Source of the DNA: an uncultured Eubacteriales bacterium
Lineage (GTDB): Bacteria; Bacillota; Clostridia; Christensenellales; UBA1242
DNA length: 64,000 nt
Reading direction: 5' to 3'
NCBI GenBank assembly: GCA_949001935.1
Contig: CARJLX010000001.1
Coordinates: forward strand, 1-64,000
Positions 44,487 through 53,580 of this stretch are shown piece after piece. The notes below the pieces were generated by a model, which ran no database searches, was not told the DNA's origin, and saw only the letters and a program-made list of their open reading frames with translations. Position 1 is the first letter of the stretch. Each line of letters starts with the position of its first letter. A program made the translations under genes and the position numbers.

Positions 44487-45962
44487 ATGGAAAAATATGA
44501 AATCTATGATGATATTAAATCGCGAACTAACGGCGATATTTATATTGGCGTGGTTGGGCCTGTAAGAGTTGGTAAATCAACCTTTATCACCCAATTTATG
44601 AATAAACTTGTAGTTCCTAATATCACAGAAAAAAATTCAAAAGAACGCACGATTGATGAACTTCCTCAATCTGCTGATGGAAAAACTATTATGACGACTC
44701 AACCTCATTTTGTTCCAAACGAGGCTGTTAAGATTAAGGTTGCTAATGCTGAAATGAAGGTCAGAATGATAGACTGTGTTGGTTATCTTGCATCTGGCGT
44801 GCTTGGTGCAACCGAGGATGATAAACCAAGACTAGTTAAAACACCATGGTCAGAGGAAGATCTTCCTTTTGAAGAAGCTGCAGAACTTGGAACTAAAAAG
44901 GTTATTGATGAACATTCAACTGTTGGCATTTTAGTCACAACAGATGGTTCTGTAACAGATATTCCTCGTGCTAGCTATATTGATGCAGAAGAGCGTGTTG
45001 TTGAAGCCTTAAAAGCAAGTGGCAAACCATTTGTTTGTGTGCTTAATTGCAAAAATCCAACAACTCAAGAGGCTAAAAAACTTGCAAGTTCACTTTCTCA
45101 AAAATACGATATTCCTGTAATTCCTGTTAATGCACAAGAACTTAAAGATGAAAATGTAGATAAGATTGTTGAAAGCCTTTTAATGGAGTTTCCTATAAAA
45201 GCTATACAAGTTAAACTTCCAAAGTGGCTTAGAGCTTTATCTTATACTAGTGATATTATCTCAGAGCTTGTAGGTGAAATGAAGCGTATTGGTGGCAGTA
45301 TGCGTAAACTTGCTGATGCAAGTGGCGAAGTTTTAGCTTTTACAGAAAGCGAAAATTTTGATCCAATCACAGTTTCAAATATACAAACAGGTGAGGGAAT
45401 TGTTAGATTTGACATTATTCCAAAAGAAGGACTTTTCTATAAAGTTCTTAGTCAAGAATGTGGTTATGAAATTGCTGATGACTTCTGTCTTATCAACTAT
45501 ATCAAAGAACTCGCAGTGGCTAAAACTGAATATGACAAACTTAGTTCTGCTTTGGAAGAAGTTCGTCAAACAGGTTATGGAATTGTTGAGCCTAAAAAGG
45601 AAGACTTTATTCTTGGCGAGCCAGAAATTATCAAACAAGGTGGAAGATTTGGCGTAAAAATAAAAGCAACTGCTCCATCACTTCATATTATGCGTGTAGA
45701 TGTTGATACAGAGGTGACACCACTTGTTGGAACTGAAGAACAAGGCAATGACCTTGTCAAAAATCTTCAAGAGCAATTCCAAGATGATCCAGAAACTATT
45801 TGGGACACAAATATTTTGGGAAGAAGTCTTTATAGTTTGATTGGGGATAATATATCATCTAAAATTGTTACAATGCCAATCGAAGCACAACGCAAAATGC
45901 GTAAAACTCTTGGAAGAATTGTAAACGAAGGTAAAGGTGGAGTTATCTGTATATTATTATAA
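44487..45962 (+). CDS. spoIVA: Stage IV sporulation protein A
   Basis: 491 residues, the expected length. N-terminal P-loop GPVRVGKSTFITQFMNK, followed by DCVGYLASG and LVTTDGSVTDIPR. The C-terminus KTLGRIVNEGKGGVICILL matches the conserved end that docks to SpoVM. SpoIVA is a mother-cell ATPase that polymerises as the coat basement layer. AUG follows GGAGG. A short spoVM-like gene follows. Confidence 0.97.
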   Translation: MEKYEIYDDIKSRTNGDIYIGVVGPVRVGKSTFITQFMNKLVVPNITEKNSKERTIDELPQSADGKTIMTTQPHFVPNEAVKIKVANAEMKVRMIDCVGYLASGVLGATEDDKPRLVKTPWSEEDLPFEEAAELGTKKVIDEHSTVGILVTTDGSVTDIPRASYIDAEERVVEALKASGKPFVCVLNCKNPTTQEAKKLASSLSQKYDIPVIPVNAQELKDENVDKIVESLLMEFPIKAIQVKLPKWLRALSYTSDIISELVGEMKRIGGSMRKLADASGEVLAFTESENFDPITVSNIQTGEGIVRFDIIPKEGLFYKVLSQECGYEIADDFCLINYIKELAVAKTEYDKLSSALEEVRQTGYGIVEPKKEDFILGEPEIIKQGGRFGVKIKATAPSLHIMRVDVDTEVTPLVGTEEQGNDLVKNLQEQFQDDPETIWDTNILGRSLYSLIGDNISSKIVTMPIEAQRKMRKTLGRIVNEGKGGVICILL

Positions 45963-45970
45963 ACTTATAT

Positions 45971-46012
45971 AAAAAATTCTTAGGCTTAACATGGTCTAAG
46001 AATTTTTTATAG
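45971..46012 (+). terminator. Terminator of spoIVA
   Basis: AAAAATTCTTAG/CTAAGAATTTTT stem, 14-base loop, then T's. Confidence 0.82.
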
Positions 46013-46090
46013 ATTTAGAATTTAGCAAATATAAAAATTGAAATATAATTTTTGTCACATTTTGTTTATGGATTGCCATAAGATTATAAT

Positions 46091-46192
46091 ATGGAAAAAG
46101 AAAACAAAGAACCAAAATTTAAAATTGTTTGTATCAAAGCACCAAAGTGGCTTTCATTCTTTTTACGCAAGTTTGGCAAGAAAGAAGATTAA
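46091..46192 (+). CDS. spoVM: SpoVM-like short amphipathic protein
   Basis: 33 residues. The segment FKIVCIKAPKWLSFFLRKFG aligns with Bacillus SpoVM KFYTIKLPKFLGGIVRAMLG: the IKxPK turn, aromatic-Leu, Arg in the helix and Gly near the end are kept. SpoVM is a 26-residue amphipathic peptide that recognises forespore membrane curvature and anchors SpoIVA, whose gene is directly upstream. Nine extra residues (MEKENKEPK) precede the homologous part. A TATAAT touches the ATG, so the true start or promoter is uncertain. Confidence 0.72.
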   Translation: MEKENKEPKFKIVCIKAPKWLSFFLRKFGKKED

Positions 46193-46307
46193 CAATTTTA
46201 CATAATAATTTGAGTCCTTTATAGGGCTATTTTATCATATTTTTGAATAGGGCATAATTTTTTTGAATATATTATTTAGGGATGCCTTAATATTTTTTGC
46301 AACAAAA

Positions 46308-46329
46308 AAGCAAGGGAAACCCTTGCTTA
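46308..46329 (-). terminator. Terminator of rpmB
   Basis: AAGCAAGGG/CCCTTGCTT hairpin, loop AAA, T run on the minus strand. Confidence 0.85.
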
Positions 46330-46340
46330 TATGTTTACCT

Positions 46341-46523
46341 TTATGCCTTTTTTGCTTTTTTAATACATTTTGTGCAGGCTTTAACTTTTGTTGGTTTTCC
46401 ATCAACTTCTACAACTGCAGGTTGAAGATTAACTTCAAATGTTCTATTTGATTTTCTTTCTGAAAAACTAACATTTTTTCCACTTTGTCTGCCTCTACCG
46501 CAGATATCACATGTTCTACTCAT
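46341..46523 (-). CDS. rpmB: 50S ribosomal protein L28
   Basis: 60 residues starting MSRTCDICGRGRQSG from ATG at 46523 with GGAGG upstream. Contains the zinc-binding CxxC pairs (CDIC, CTKC). Upstream in-frame codons lack a ribosome site. Convergent neighbours: none; it faces away from the asp23 gene. Confidence 0.95.
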   Translation of the reverse strand: MSRTCDICGRGRQSGKNVSFSERKSNRTFEVNLQPAVVEVDGKPTKVKACTKCIKKAKKA

Positions 46524-46731
46524 AATGTTTTCCTCCATTTCTTTGCACTTTACTATATCATGAAACAAGTAAAAAAGCAAGTATTTTTTCACAAATTTTG
46601 AACTTTCTTGCAAAATTGTGCAAAAATTTAAAAATACCCAAAAAAATCGTTTGTATTTTTTTTTACTTTGTAGTATATTTACTATGAGTACATTTATCTT
46701 TGTATATTTTTATCTATGGAGGACTTTTGAT

Positions 46732-47082
46732 TTGACCGTTGATACTAACAACTATTATGGCAATATTTCCATAAGTGACGACTCTATCAGGGTTGTTGCT
46801 GGTTTTGCTGTGCTTGATTGTTATGGTGTGGTTGACCTTGTTTCTCGTTCCCTTAAAGATAGTGCTCGTGAAATATTTAAAAAAGAAAATTATTCCAAAG
46901 GAATTAAAATACATCATATCGACAACAGGATCTACATTGATGTTTATTGTATCTTGAAGTATGGTGTTTCTATTTCGGCTGTGGCTGAAAGTTTGAGAAA
47001 TACTGTTAAGTATACCGTTGAAAATTTCACCGGTATGCTTGTTGATGCTGTCAATGTTCATGTTGTTGGCGTTAGAGTTTAG
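46732..47082 (+). CDS. Asp23/Gls24 family protein
   Basis: 116 residues from TTG at 46732, with GGAGG upstream; the frame extends to 46618 but that part codes for an implausible leader. Matches the Asp23 domain (YGNISISDDSIRVVAGFAVLDCYGVVDLV; VDAVNVHVVGVRV). It is the usual companion of the fakA/yloV gene, which starts eight bases later. Confidence 0.9.
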   Translation: MTVDTNNYYGNISISDDSIRVVAGFAVLDCYGVVDLVSRSLKDSAREIFKKENYSKGIKIHHIDNRIYIDVYCILKYGVSISAVAESLRNTVKYTVENFTGMLVDAVNVHVVGVRV

Positions 47083-47090
47083 GAGAAATC

Positions 47091-48725
47091 ATGATTAAAA
47101 CTATCAATGGCACTACCTTTCGTAAAATGATCGTGGCTGGTGCTGGCTTACTTGAACAAAATAAAAAATACGTTGATCAACTCAACGTTTTTCCTGTTCC
47201 AGATGGTGATACTGGAACTAATATGTTTCTTACAATGAAATCGGCTGTGACTGAAGTTTCTAAGTGCATTGACAACAATATTTCTGCACTCAGTGATGCT
47301 TTTGCTAAGGGGGCTTTGCGTGGTGCTAGAGGCAATAGTGGTGTTATTACTTCTCAAATTTTCAAGGGCTTTTGTCAAGAAACTGGTAAGGTGAATGAAA
47401 TCAATACCAAAGTTTTTGCTAAAGCTATGCAAGAGGGGGCTAATGTTGCATATAAAGCAGTGACCAAACCTAAGGAAGGGACAATCTTGACTGTAATCCG
47501 TGTTATGGCTGAAAATGCTGTTAATGTGGCTAAGAAATGTGACGATTTTGAAGAATTTTTTAGGCGTGTTCTTGAAACTGGTGAAGAAATTTTAAGACAA
47601 ACCCCTGAAATGCTTCCCGTTCTTAAAAAAGCTGGTGTTGTGGATGCTGGTGGTCGTGGAATTATTGTTATTTTCACAGGTTTCTATAAAATGCTTATAG
47701 GGGAGGAAAATTTTGAGTTTGATTTCTCTGATGAGCGTCCTGCACAATCTGTTGACGATGTAATTGCAGATATTAACAATCTTGGCGATATACAATTTGG
47801 TTATTGTACTGAGTATATGATTATTCATATGAACAAAAAAACAACTGAGGCGGATATTGACAAACTTCGCGAGAAATTAATGGCTCTTGGTGATAGTGTT
47901 ATCTGTATCGGTGACCTTAATCTTGTTAAAGTTCATGTACACTCTAATGAACCTAATAAGGCAATAGGGTATGCTCTTGAGCTTGGCGAAATATACAATA
48001 TCAAGATTGAAAATATGAGAGAACAAAATCGTGAACTTAAAAAGAAGGCAAGTGCCACAGAGGAAACAAAAGAAATTGGTATGGTTGCTGTTGCCGCAGG
48101 TGACGGGCTTGCTGCAATATTTAAGGATTTATGCGTTGATGAAGTTATTGTTGGTGGACAAACTATGAATCCTTCAGCTGCCGATATTGCCGCTGCTGCT
48201 GATAAAGTTCCTGCTAGAAATGTTTTTGTTTTCCCTAACAATAAAAATATTGTGCTTGCAGCCGAACAAGCAAATGATTTGACTAATAAAAATCTTATCA
48301 TTATTCCTACAAGAAGTGTGCCAGAAGGTATTTCTGCCTCAATAGCTTTCAATCCAGATGGTTCTGTTCAAGAAAACCAAGAAGCTATGACTGAAGCCAT
48401 CAAAAGTGTTAAGTCTGGTTTGGTTACTTATGCGGTTAGAGACACTCATGTTGATGGCTTTGACCTCGCTGTAGGCGAAATTATCGGTCTTGATGATAAG
48501 GCAATTTTGGCAAAAGGTAAGTTGGTTGGAGATACAACGGCTGCCTTAATTGAAAAATTAATGACAGAAGATGTTATGAACGTGACGCTTTTCTATGGTG
48601 AAGATATTCGTGAAGCTGATGCAAATGCACTTCAAGAAAAGCTTGCATCTAAATATCCAGATTGCGAAATTACTGTAGCATATGGTGGTCAGCCTGTGTA
48701 CTATTACCTAGTAAGTTTGGAATAA
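47091..48725 (+). CDS. fakA: Fatty acid kinase subunit FakA (YloV, DAK2 domain)
   Basis: 544 residues. N-terminal DAK2 kinase domain (FPVPDGDTGTNMFLTMKSA, GARGNSGVITSQIFKGF, DAGGRGIIVIF), a middle domain, and a C-terminal DegV-like region (PARNVFVFPNNKNIV, TRSVPEGISA). FakA phosphorylates fatty acids held by FakB proteins. Operon with the Asp23 gene. Confidence 0.93.
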   Translation: MIKTINGTTFRKMIVAGAGLLEQNKKYVDQLNVFPVPDGDTGTNMFLTMKSAVTEVSKCIDNNISALSDAFAKGALRGARGNSGVITSQIFKGFCQETGKVNEINTKVFAKAMQEGANVAYKAVTKPKEGTILTVIRVMAENAVNVAKKCDDFEEFFRRVLETGEEILRQTPEMLPVLKKAGVVDAGGRGIIVIFTGFYKMLIGEENFEFDFSDERPAQSVDDVIADINNLGDIQFGYCTEYMIIHMNKKTTEADIDKLREKLMALGDSVICIGDLNLVKVHVHSNEPNKAIGYALELGEIYNIKIENMREQNRELKKKASATEETKEIGMVAVAAGDGLAAIFKDLCVDEVIVGGQTMNPSAADIAAAADKVPARNVFVFPNNKNIVLAAEQANDLTNKNLIIIPTRSVPEGISASIAFNPDGSVQENQEAMTEAIKSVKSGLVTYAVRDTHVDGFDLAVGEIIGLDDKAILAKGKLVGDTTAALIEKLMTEDVMNVTLFYGEDIREADANALQEKLASKYPDCEITVAYGGQPVYYYLVSLE

Positions 48726-48762
48726 TAGTTATATATTTATAACCTTTTAAATTAAATAAAAT

Positions 48763-48806
48763 AAAAGTCTGTTTTGTGACAAATTAATCACTAGCAGACT
48801 TTTTTA
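48763..48806 (+). terminator. Terminator of fakA
   Basis: AAAAGTCTG/CAGACTTTT stem with an inner GTGA/TCAC pair, then T's. Confidence 0.8.
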
Positions 48807-48920
48807 TTTGCGTTATCACACATTTATATAGTTCTTGCATATTTTAGATTGTAGCAAACTTATGCTGGCGGAAATATATTGACGCCCAAAACTCAAATTT
48901 GCTAATAATGGAGGTTTTTA

Positions 48921-49574
48921 ATGTCATTTTATATTAATAACACAAACCCGAACAGACCGGGTCCTATTTCAGGCAATCCGCTTAGCGGAATTTGCGAAAA
49001 GGTTATGATTGAAACAACAAAGGTTTTTGATGCTTGTGTTTGTCAAACAACTGAAACAGGCATTGTTTTGCAGGTTAGCGATTTTAATCCTGCAAACCCT
49101 GCTTTGCCTTTGACTTATGTTTCAGCTCAAAGTTCAACAACTCAGCCTGCAACTATCACAGATTTAACAATTGACCGTATAGATCAAGCACCTAATTATG
49201 CTAATGTAAGTGCAACAATTACTATTCCAGTTGTAGTTACTTATCGTGATGCCAATGGCGTACTTGGAAGTGGAACTTCAACTGTTGTTGTACGCAAGGA
49301 TGTTATGTTGTTTGTACCTCAACCATCACTAAGTCCTGTGAATATCACTACAAACGCTCTTTTCTCTAGCCAAATCGGCACATTCTCTGGTGATAGCACA
49401 TTTACTGTGACTGGTTGTATTCAAATTTTATTAAAAGTGACTTCTGTTGTGGATATTTTATTACCATCATATGGTTATCCTGTTGTTCCACCATGTCAAG
49501 CAGCGTCATCTCCTTCTGTTTGCCCTGGTATCGGAGATCTTCCACTTTATCCAACAGCAACAGTTGTACAATAA
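48921..49574 (+). CDS. Spore-coat-like secreted/structural protein of unknown function
   Basis: 217 residues. The start (GNPLSGICEKVMIETTKVFDACVCQTTETG) resembles clostridial proteins with a Cys-containing KVFDxC motif often seen in spore coat or exosporium components. The middle is beta-rich and Thr/Ser-rich; the end is Pro/Ser-rich with two cysteines. No signal peptide or membrane helix. GGAGG before the ATG. Function by analogy only. Confidence 0.55.
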   Translation: MSFYINNTNPNRPGPISGNPLSGICEKVMIETTKVFDACVCQTTETGIVLQVSDFNPANPALPLTYVSAQSSTTQPATITDLTIDRIDQAPNYANVSATITIPVVVTYRDANGVLGSGTSTVVVRKDVMLFVPQPSLSPVNITTNALFSSQIGTFSGDSTFTVTGCIQILLKVTSVVDILLPSYGYPVVPPCQAASSPSVCPGIGDLPLYPTATVVQ

Positions 49575-49680
49575 ATACTAATCGTTTGATTAGTTTACAT
49601 AAAAGGGTGAATTTTTCACTCTTTTTATTTTGCTTGATTTATTTTGTTGGTTATGATATATTTTAATTCGAGGTGATTTT

Positions 49681-50779
49681 ATGATTTTAGATGTAGTAAA
49701 AGAAAAAATCAATGGGTTAAAAGAGGACTTTTCATTTATAAAGGAGTGTCTTTGACAAGGCTAAATTAGAATGTGAGTTGAAAGATCTTAAAAGTCAACA
49801 GGCTGAAGATGGTTTTTATCAAAATCAAAAACTGGTCACAGAAGTTGGGAAAAAGATTAGGATTATTGAAGATAATTTAGGTTTAATTGTAGATTTTGAA
49901 AGGCGATTTGCAGATATTGATACGTTCATTATTTTGTTAGAAGAAATTGGAGAGGATCAATCTTTACAAGTTGAACTTGAAGAAAGCTTGAGCAAATTGA
50001 CTCAAGATATTGAAAAAGCAAGAGTTGACAGGCTTTTAAGTGGTAAATATGATGGTTATGATTGTATTATAACCTTGCATGCAGGAGCTGGTGGAACTGA
50101 AGCACAAGATTGGACGGATATGTTGTACAGGATGTACTCAATGTATTGCGATAAAATTGGTTTTAAAACGCGTGTTATTGATGTTTTGGACGGGGATGAG
50201 GCAGGTTTAAAATCTATTACTTTTGAAGTTAGCGGGCTAAATGCTTATGGTTATTTAAAAGCAGAAAAAGGGGTGCATAGACTTGTGAGAATTTCACCTT
50301 TCGACTCTAATGCAAGGCGTCACACAAGTTTTGCAAGTTGTGAAGTTATGCCTAAAATCGAGGATGCTTCTGAGATTGAAATTAGGCCTGAGGATTTGAA
50401 AATAGACACCTATCGAGCTTCGGGAGCTGGTGGTCAACATGTTAATAAAACAGAGAGTGCTGTTCGAATAACACACATTCCAACAGGAATAATAACAGCA
50501 TGTCAAACCGAGCGTAGTCAAGTACAAAATAAAGAATATGCTATGCAAATGTTATATTCCAAACTTGTAGAAAAGCAGGAGGCAGAAGAACAAGAAAAAT
50601 TGGCTCAAGTACGGGGGGAAATCAAAAAGATAGAGTGGGGAAGTCAAATTCGATCTTATGTATTCTGTCCATACACGCTTGTTAAAGACCATAGAACTGG
50701 ATATGAAACAAGCGATATTCAGGGTGTTATGAATGGTGACATTCAAGAGTTTATTAACGAATATCTGAAGAAGATATAG
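49681..50779 (+). CDS. prfB: Peptide chain release factor 2, with programmed +1 frameshift
   Basis: Translation starts at ATG 49681 (GAGGTG upstream), reads 24 codons to CTT and an in-frame TGA at 49753-49755, then shifts +1 and continues as DKAKLECELK to 50779. Total about 365 residues. The site keeps the classic form: internal AAGGAG at 49741-49746, TGT, CTT TGA C. RF2 features are SPF at the tripeptide anticodon (HRLVRISPFDSNARRHTSF) and GGQ (SGAGGQHVNKTESAVRI). The shift autoregulates RF2. Confidence 0.97.
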
Positions 50780-50879
50780 ATAGTTGAACGCTATCGGTTT
50801 TGCATTTTGCGATTTAATATAAAACATGATAAGAAAAAACAGGGCTTTAAGGGTAATAAATTTTGAAACTAGCAAAAAA

Positions 50880-50915
50880 CAAAATCGAACTCGATTTAAC
50901 GAGTTCGATTTTTTA
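50880..50915. terminator. Bidirectional terminator between prfB and the MBL gene
   Basis: AAAATCGAACTCG/CGAGTTCGATTTT stem, loop ATTTAA, T's on both strands. Confidence 0.85.
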
Positions 50916-50922
50916 TAGAATA

Positions 50923-51615
50923 TTAATCAAATTCTTTTGGCAATTTCAGCAATTTCTCTTTTTTTACTTGTTCATACAATTGTAAACTTTCAAAGTGCAT
51001 GGCTATAAATTTTTTAGCACCTGTGAGGTTTTTAACTATTTCGTAATCAAGATGAGATTTTGGATAATTAGAAACTTCAACATAAACATCTTTGTAATCA
51101 TCATTATTGCCAATTGTTTTGATATATTCTAATTCCTTTGTATCACCGCTATAATAATACTTACCTTTAGCATCTTGAAACTCAATGCCAAAACATTCCA
51201 AATCGGGCGTATGGATTGTTTTTCTTGCTTGAATGTTTATATTATTAAAAGTTATATTATTTTTTTGACTGAAAGTATAATATTTTTTATCGATACCCAT
51301 CATCGTCAAAAGTTTTTCAATATGCTGTTTGAATTTCTTGCTATTCGCAAGAATTACAGGTATTTTTTTATAGATAATACCACACTGCCAAATTAAAGCT
51401 CCAAGTCCAGAAATATGATCTGCGTGGGTGTGAGTTATAATAATGATTATTTCAGTCGTTTGTTCACTTAAAATTTCATTTTTAATTAGTTTTTCTATGC
51501 ACTGAGCATTAGGATCTATAATGACAAAACTATGTTTGTTAATTAGTGCTGCACAATTAGATGCAAAATTATGATTTAATGCCCCCCCAATTCCAAAAAA
51601 TTGCAATTCTTTCAT
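50923..51615 (-). CDS. Metallo-beta-lactamase-fold hydrolase
   Basis: 230 residues. Metal ligands THTHADHISG (HxHxDH), later IHTPD, SGDT and a C-terminal histidine in AMHFES. Resembles RNase Z/phosphodiesterase-like MBL proteins with an intracellular substrate. ATG at 51615 follows GGAGG; four upstream codons unsupported. Substrate unknown. Confidence 0.85.
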   Translation of the reverse strand: MKELQFFGIGGALNHNFASNCAALINKHSFVIIDPNAQCIEKLIKNEILSEQTTEIIIIITHTHADHISGLGALIWQCGIIYKKIPVILANSKKFKQHIEKLLTMMGIDKKYYTFSQKNNITFNNINIQARKTIHTPDLECFGIEFQDAKGKYYYSGDTKELEYIKTIGNNDDYKDVYVEVSNYPKSHLDYEIVKNLTGAKKFIAMHFESLQLYEQVKKEKLLKLPKEFD

Positions 51616-51698
51616 TGAAACCTCCAATTATTTATTATAATAGCATAATATAAGATAATATTCAAATGATTTATTATAAAAAATAATTTGGCATTTAA

Positions 51699-51754
51699 GC
51701 GTGTGCTTGTCTTATACAAGTGCTGTCGCTTCGCTCCAGCAGACAAGCACACGC
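51699..51754. repeat. Large nested palindrome (REP/MITE-like)
   Basis: 14-bp perfect arms GCGTGTGCTTGTCT and AGACAAGCACACGC around 28 bases that themselves hold TGCTG/CAGCA. It is GC-rich relative to surroundings and lies in a ~400-base gap (51616-52018) with no gene. The rest of the gap is AT-rich and shows no further structure that I can support. Confidence 0.7.
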
Positions 51755-52018
51755 CTATAACTCAATTTTGCTTTTTGTTTTCTTCTCTCTATAATTCTAG
51801 TGTAAACGAATATTCTTTGTTTTCACTAGTTTCAAAGGTGAGTGACTAAGGGTCATGTTTTTTTATTTAATTTTTATGTTCATATGTCAATGGTTGCATA
51901 TGACAAAATTCTTTTAAATTCTCTATTTTTCTCTTAAAATTTTAATCAAAATTTGTATAAATTATTTTGAGAAATGGGTATAAAATGATAGACTTTCCCA
52001 TGCAAGTGAGGTGAAATA

Positions 52019-52156
52019 ATGATAAATGAAATTATGTATAATTATGTTAAATCGCTAACTCCTGATGAGTTTAAACAGCAAATTAAAAACAAAACTTTTG
52101 CTGAAAAGTGTTTCACTCCAGAGGTTAAGGTTAAACTTGTTAAAGTGTTATCTTAA
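52019..52156 (+). CDS. Microprotein, paralogue 1 of a tandem pair
   Basis: 45 residues, ATG after GAGGTG. Core YVKSLTPDEFKQQIKNKTFAE matches the next microprotein at 52313. Charged, helix-rich, with no membrane segment or signal; one Cys. A -10-like TATAAA lies at about 51979. I do not recognise the family. The shared, gene-like core plus ribosome site supports translation. Confidence 0.6.
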   Translation: MINEIMYNYVKSLTPDEFKQQIKNKTFAEKCFTPEVKVKLVKVLS

Positions 52157-52312
52157 ATTAAAAATTTACCTTATTGAGTATTTGTTGTGTTTAATGAAAA
52201 TATTTTTTGAATTCGACAAAAACTAGAAAATTTTAGACATTTTTCTATTTTGAATAAGAACTTTTTTGTGCTATTCTTGCCTTGCACTTTTTTTAAAAGG
52301 AGGTTGAAATAA

Positions 52313-52462
52313 ATGGATAAGCACACGCTTGAATACATTAGAAGTTTGACGCCAGAACAGTTTAAGAATCAAATTAAGAACGGCACATTTGCAGAGAATT
52401 TGCTTGCAAAAACCAAGCCGAAAACAGTTATAACGTCTATCTTTGAAATTATAAGCAAATAA
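52313..52462 (+). CDS. Microprotein, paralogue 2 of a tandem pair
   Basis: 49 residues, ATG after AAAGGAGG. Core YIRSLTPEQFKNQIKNGTFAE aligns with paralogue 1 (S-L-T-P, FK, QIKN, TFAE kept), while the C-termini differ. A TATTCT -10-like box lies at about 52272. No known family. Lies just before the tsaD promoter on the same strand. Confidence 0.62.
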   Translation: MDKHTLEYIRSLTPEQFKNQIKNGTFAENLLAKTKPKTVITSIFEIISK

Positions 52463-52483
52463 ATATGTTTTGGGTATAAAGAA

Positions 52484-52512
52484 TTTACAATTCTTTTTTT
52501 TTGTGCTATAAT
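52484..52512 (+). promoter_or_regulatory. Sigma-A promoter of tsaD giving a near-leaderless mRNA
   Basis: TTTACA (52484-52489), 17-base spacer, TGCTATAAT ending at 52512. The tsaD ATG is at 52522, so the transcript would start within about two to four bases of it. Confidence 0.72.
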
Positions 52513-52521
52513 CCTAGTGTT

Positions 52522-53580
52522 ATGAGTTATTTTGATAGAATGAAGATTAAATTTCAAGAGCTTAGGCACAAAAATGATGTGCTTATCCTTTCTATAGAAT
52601 CTTCTTGTGATGAAACTAGTATTTCAGTTGTTAAAAATGGGCGTGAAGTTCTTTCTAATATTATTGCCTCGCAAATTGAAATTCACAGGCGTTTTGGAGG
52701 TGTTGTTCCTGAAGTTGCGTCTAGAAATCACATTTTGGCAATATCTAATATTTTAGATGAAGCCTTAGAGGTGGCGGGAATTAAGAAAAATCAAATTGAC
52801 GCTATTGCTGTCACTTATGGAGCTGGACTTGTTGGCGCGTTAATGGTGGGAGTGAATTTTGCAAAGGCACTTGCTTATAGTCTTGATATTCCTCTTATTG
52901 CAGTCAGCCATGTTCATGGGCATATTGCTGCAAATTATATTTCTCATCCAGATTTAAAACCGCCTTTTGTATGTCTTATGGTAAGTGGTGGGCACACTGC
53001 ATTACTTGAGATAAAGGATTATAACTCTTTTAAACTTTTAGGCTCTACTGTTGATGATGCGGTTGGTGAGGCATTTGATAAAGTTGCCCGTGTTTTAGGG
53101 TTACCTTATCCAGGAGGTCCAGAAATAGATAAACTTGCAAAGTTAGGTCAAAAGAAATACGATTTTGTAATTTCTCATAGTTTGCAAAATACACTAAACT
53201 TTTCTTTTAGTGGTGTTAAAACAGGAGTTGTAAACTTGGTGCATAACAAAACTCAAAAGGGTGAGGAGATTAATAAAGCAGATATTGCAACTTCATTTCA
53301 AGAGTGTGTGACAGATGAACTTTGTACAAAAGCAGCCAAAGCAATCAAAATGACAGGTATTGAAAAGTTAGTTGTAGCAGGTGGTGTTGGTGCAAACTAT
53401 AGATTGAATGAGAAACTTCGTGAGTTTGCAAAAGAAAAGAATTTTGAGGTTTTTAGTCCAGTTCTTAAATATTGTACAGATAATGCTGCAATGATTGGCT
53501 CAGCCGCTTATTATATGTTAAAAGATGGTTTAGGCCTTGCAGATTTAAGTTTGACTGCTAAACCTAATGTAAACTTATAG
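52522..53580 (+). CDS. tsaD: tRNA N6-adenosine threonylcarbamoyltransferase TsaD
   Basis: 352 residues. LSIESSCDETSISVV, metal-binding HVHGH (SHVHGHIAANY), SGGHTALLE, GEAFDKVARVLGLPYPGGPEIDKLA and VAGGVGANYRLNE. It transfers threonylcarbamoyl to A37 of ANN-decoding tRNAs. An N-terminal extension of ~25 residues precedes the usual start; ATG at 52540 is an alternative. mtaB, which can further modify t6A37, is 4 kb downstream. Confidence 0.94.
   Translation: MSYFDRMKIKFQELRHKNDVLILSIESSCDETSISVVKNGREVLSNIIASQIEIHRRFGGVVPEVASRNHILAISNILDEALEVAGIKKNQIDAIAVTYGAGLVGALMVGVNFAKALAYSLDIPLIAVSHVHGHIAANYISHPDLKPPFVCLMVSGGHTALLEIKDYNSFKLLGSTVDDAVGEAFDKVARVLGLPYPGGPEIDKLAKLGQKKYDFVISHSLQNTLNFSFSGVKTGVVNLVHNKTQKGEEINKADIATSFQECVTDELCTKAAKAIKMTGIEKLVVAGGVGANYRLNEKLREFAKEKNFEVFSPVLKYCTDNAAMIGSAAYYMLKDGLGLADLSLTAKPNVNL

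Noticed and set aside
46618..46731. N-terminal extension of the Asp23 protein
   Set aside because: Would add a hydrophobic leader absent from the family; GGAGG supports the TTG at 46732.
47933..48352. 139-codon minus-strand ORF opposite fakA
   Set aside because: Shadow of conserved DegV-like coding sequence; low-complexity Ala/Ser/Ile content.
51857..51919. 20-codon hydrophobic ORF in the gap before the microproteins
   Set aside because: No ribosome site and AT-driven Phe/Ile codons; likely chance.
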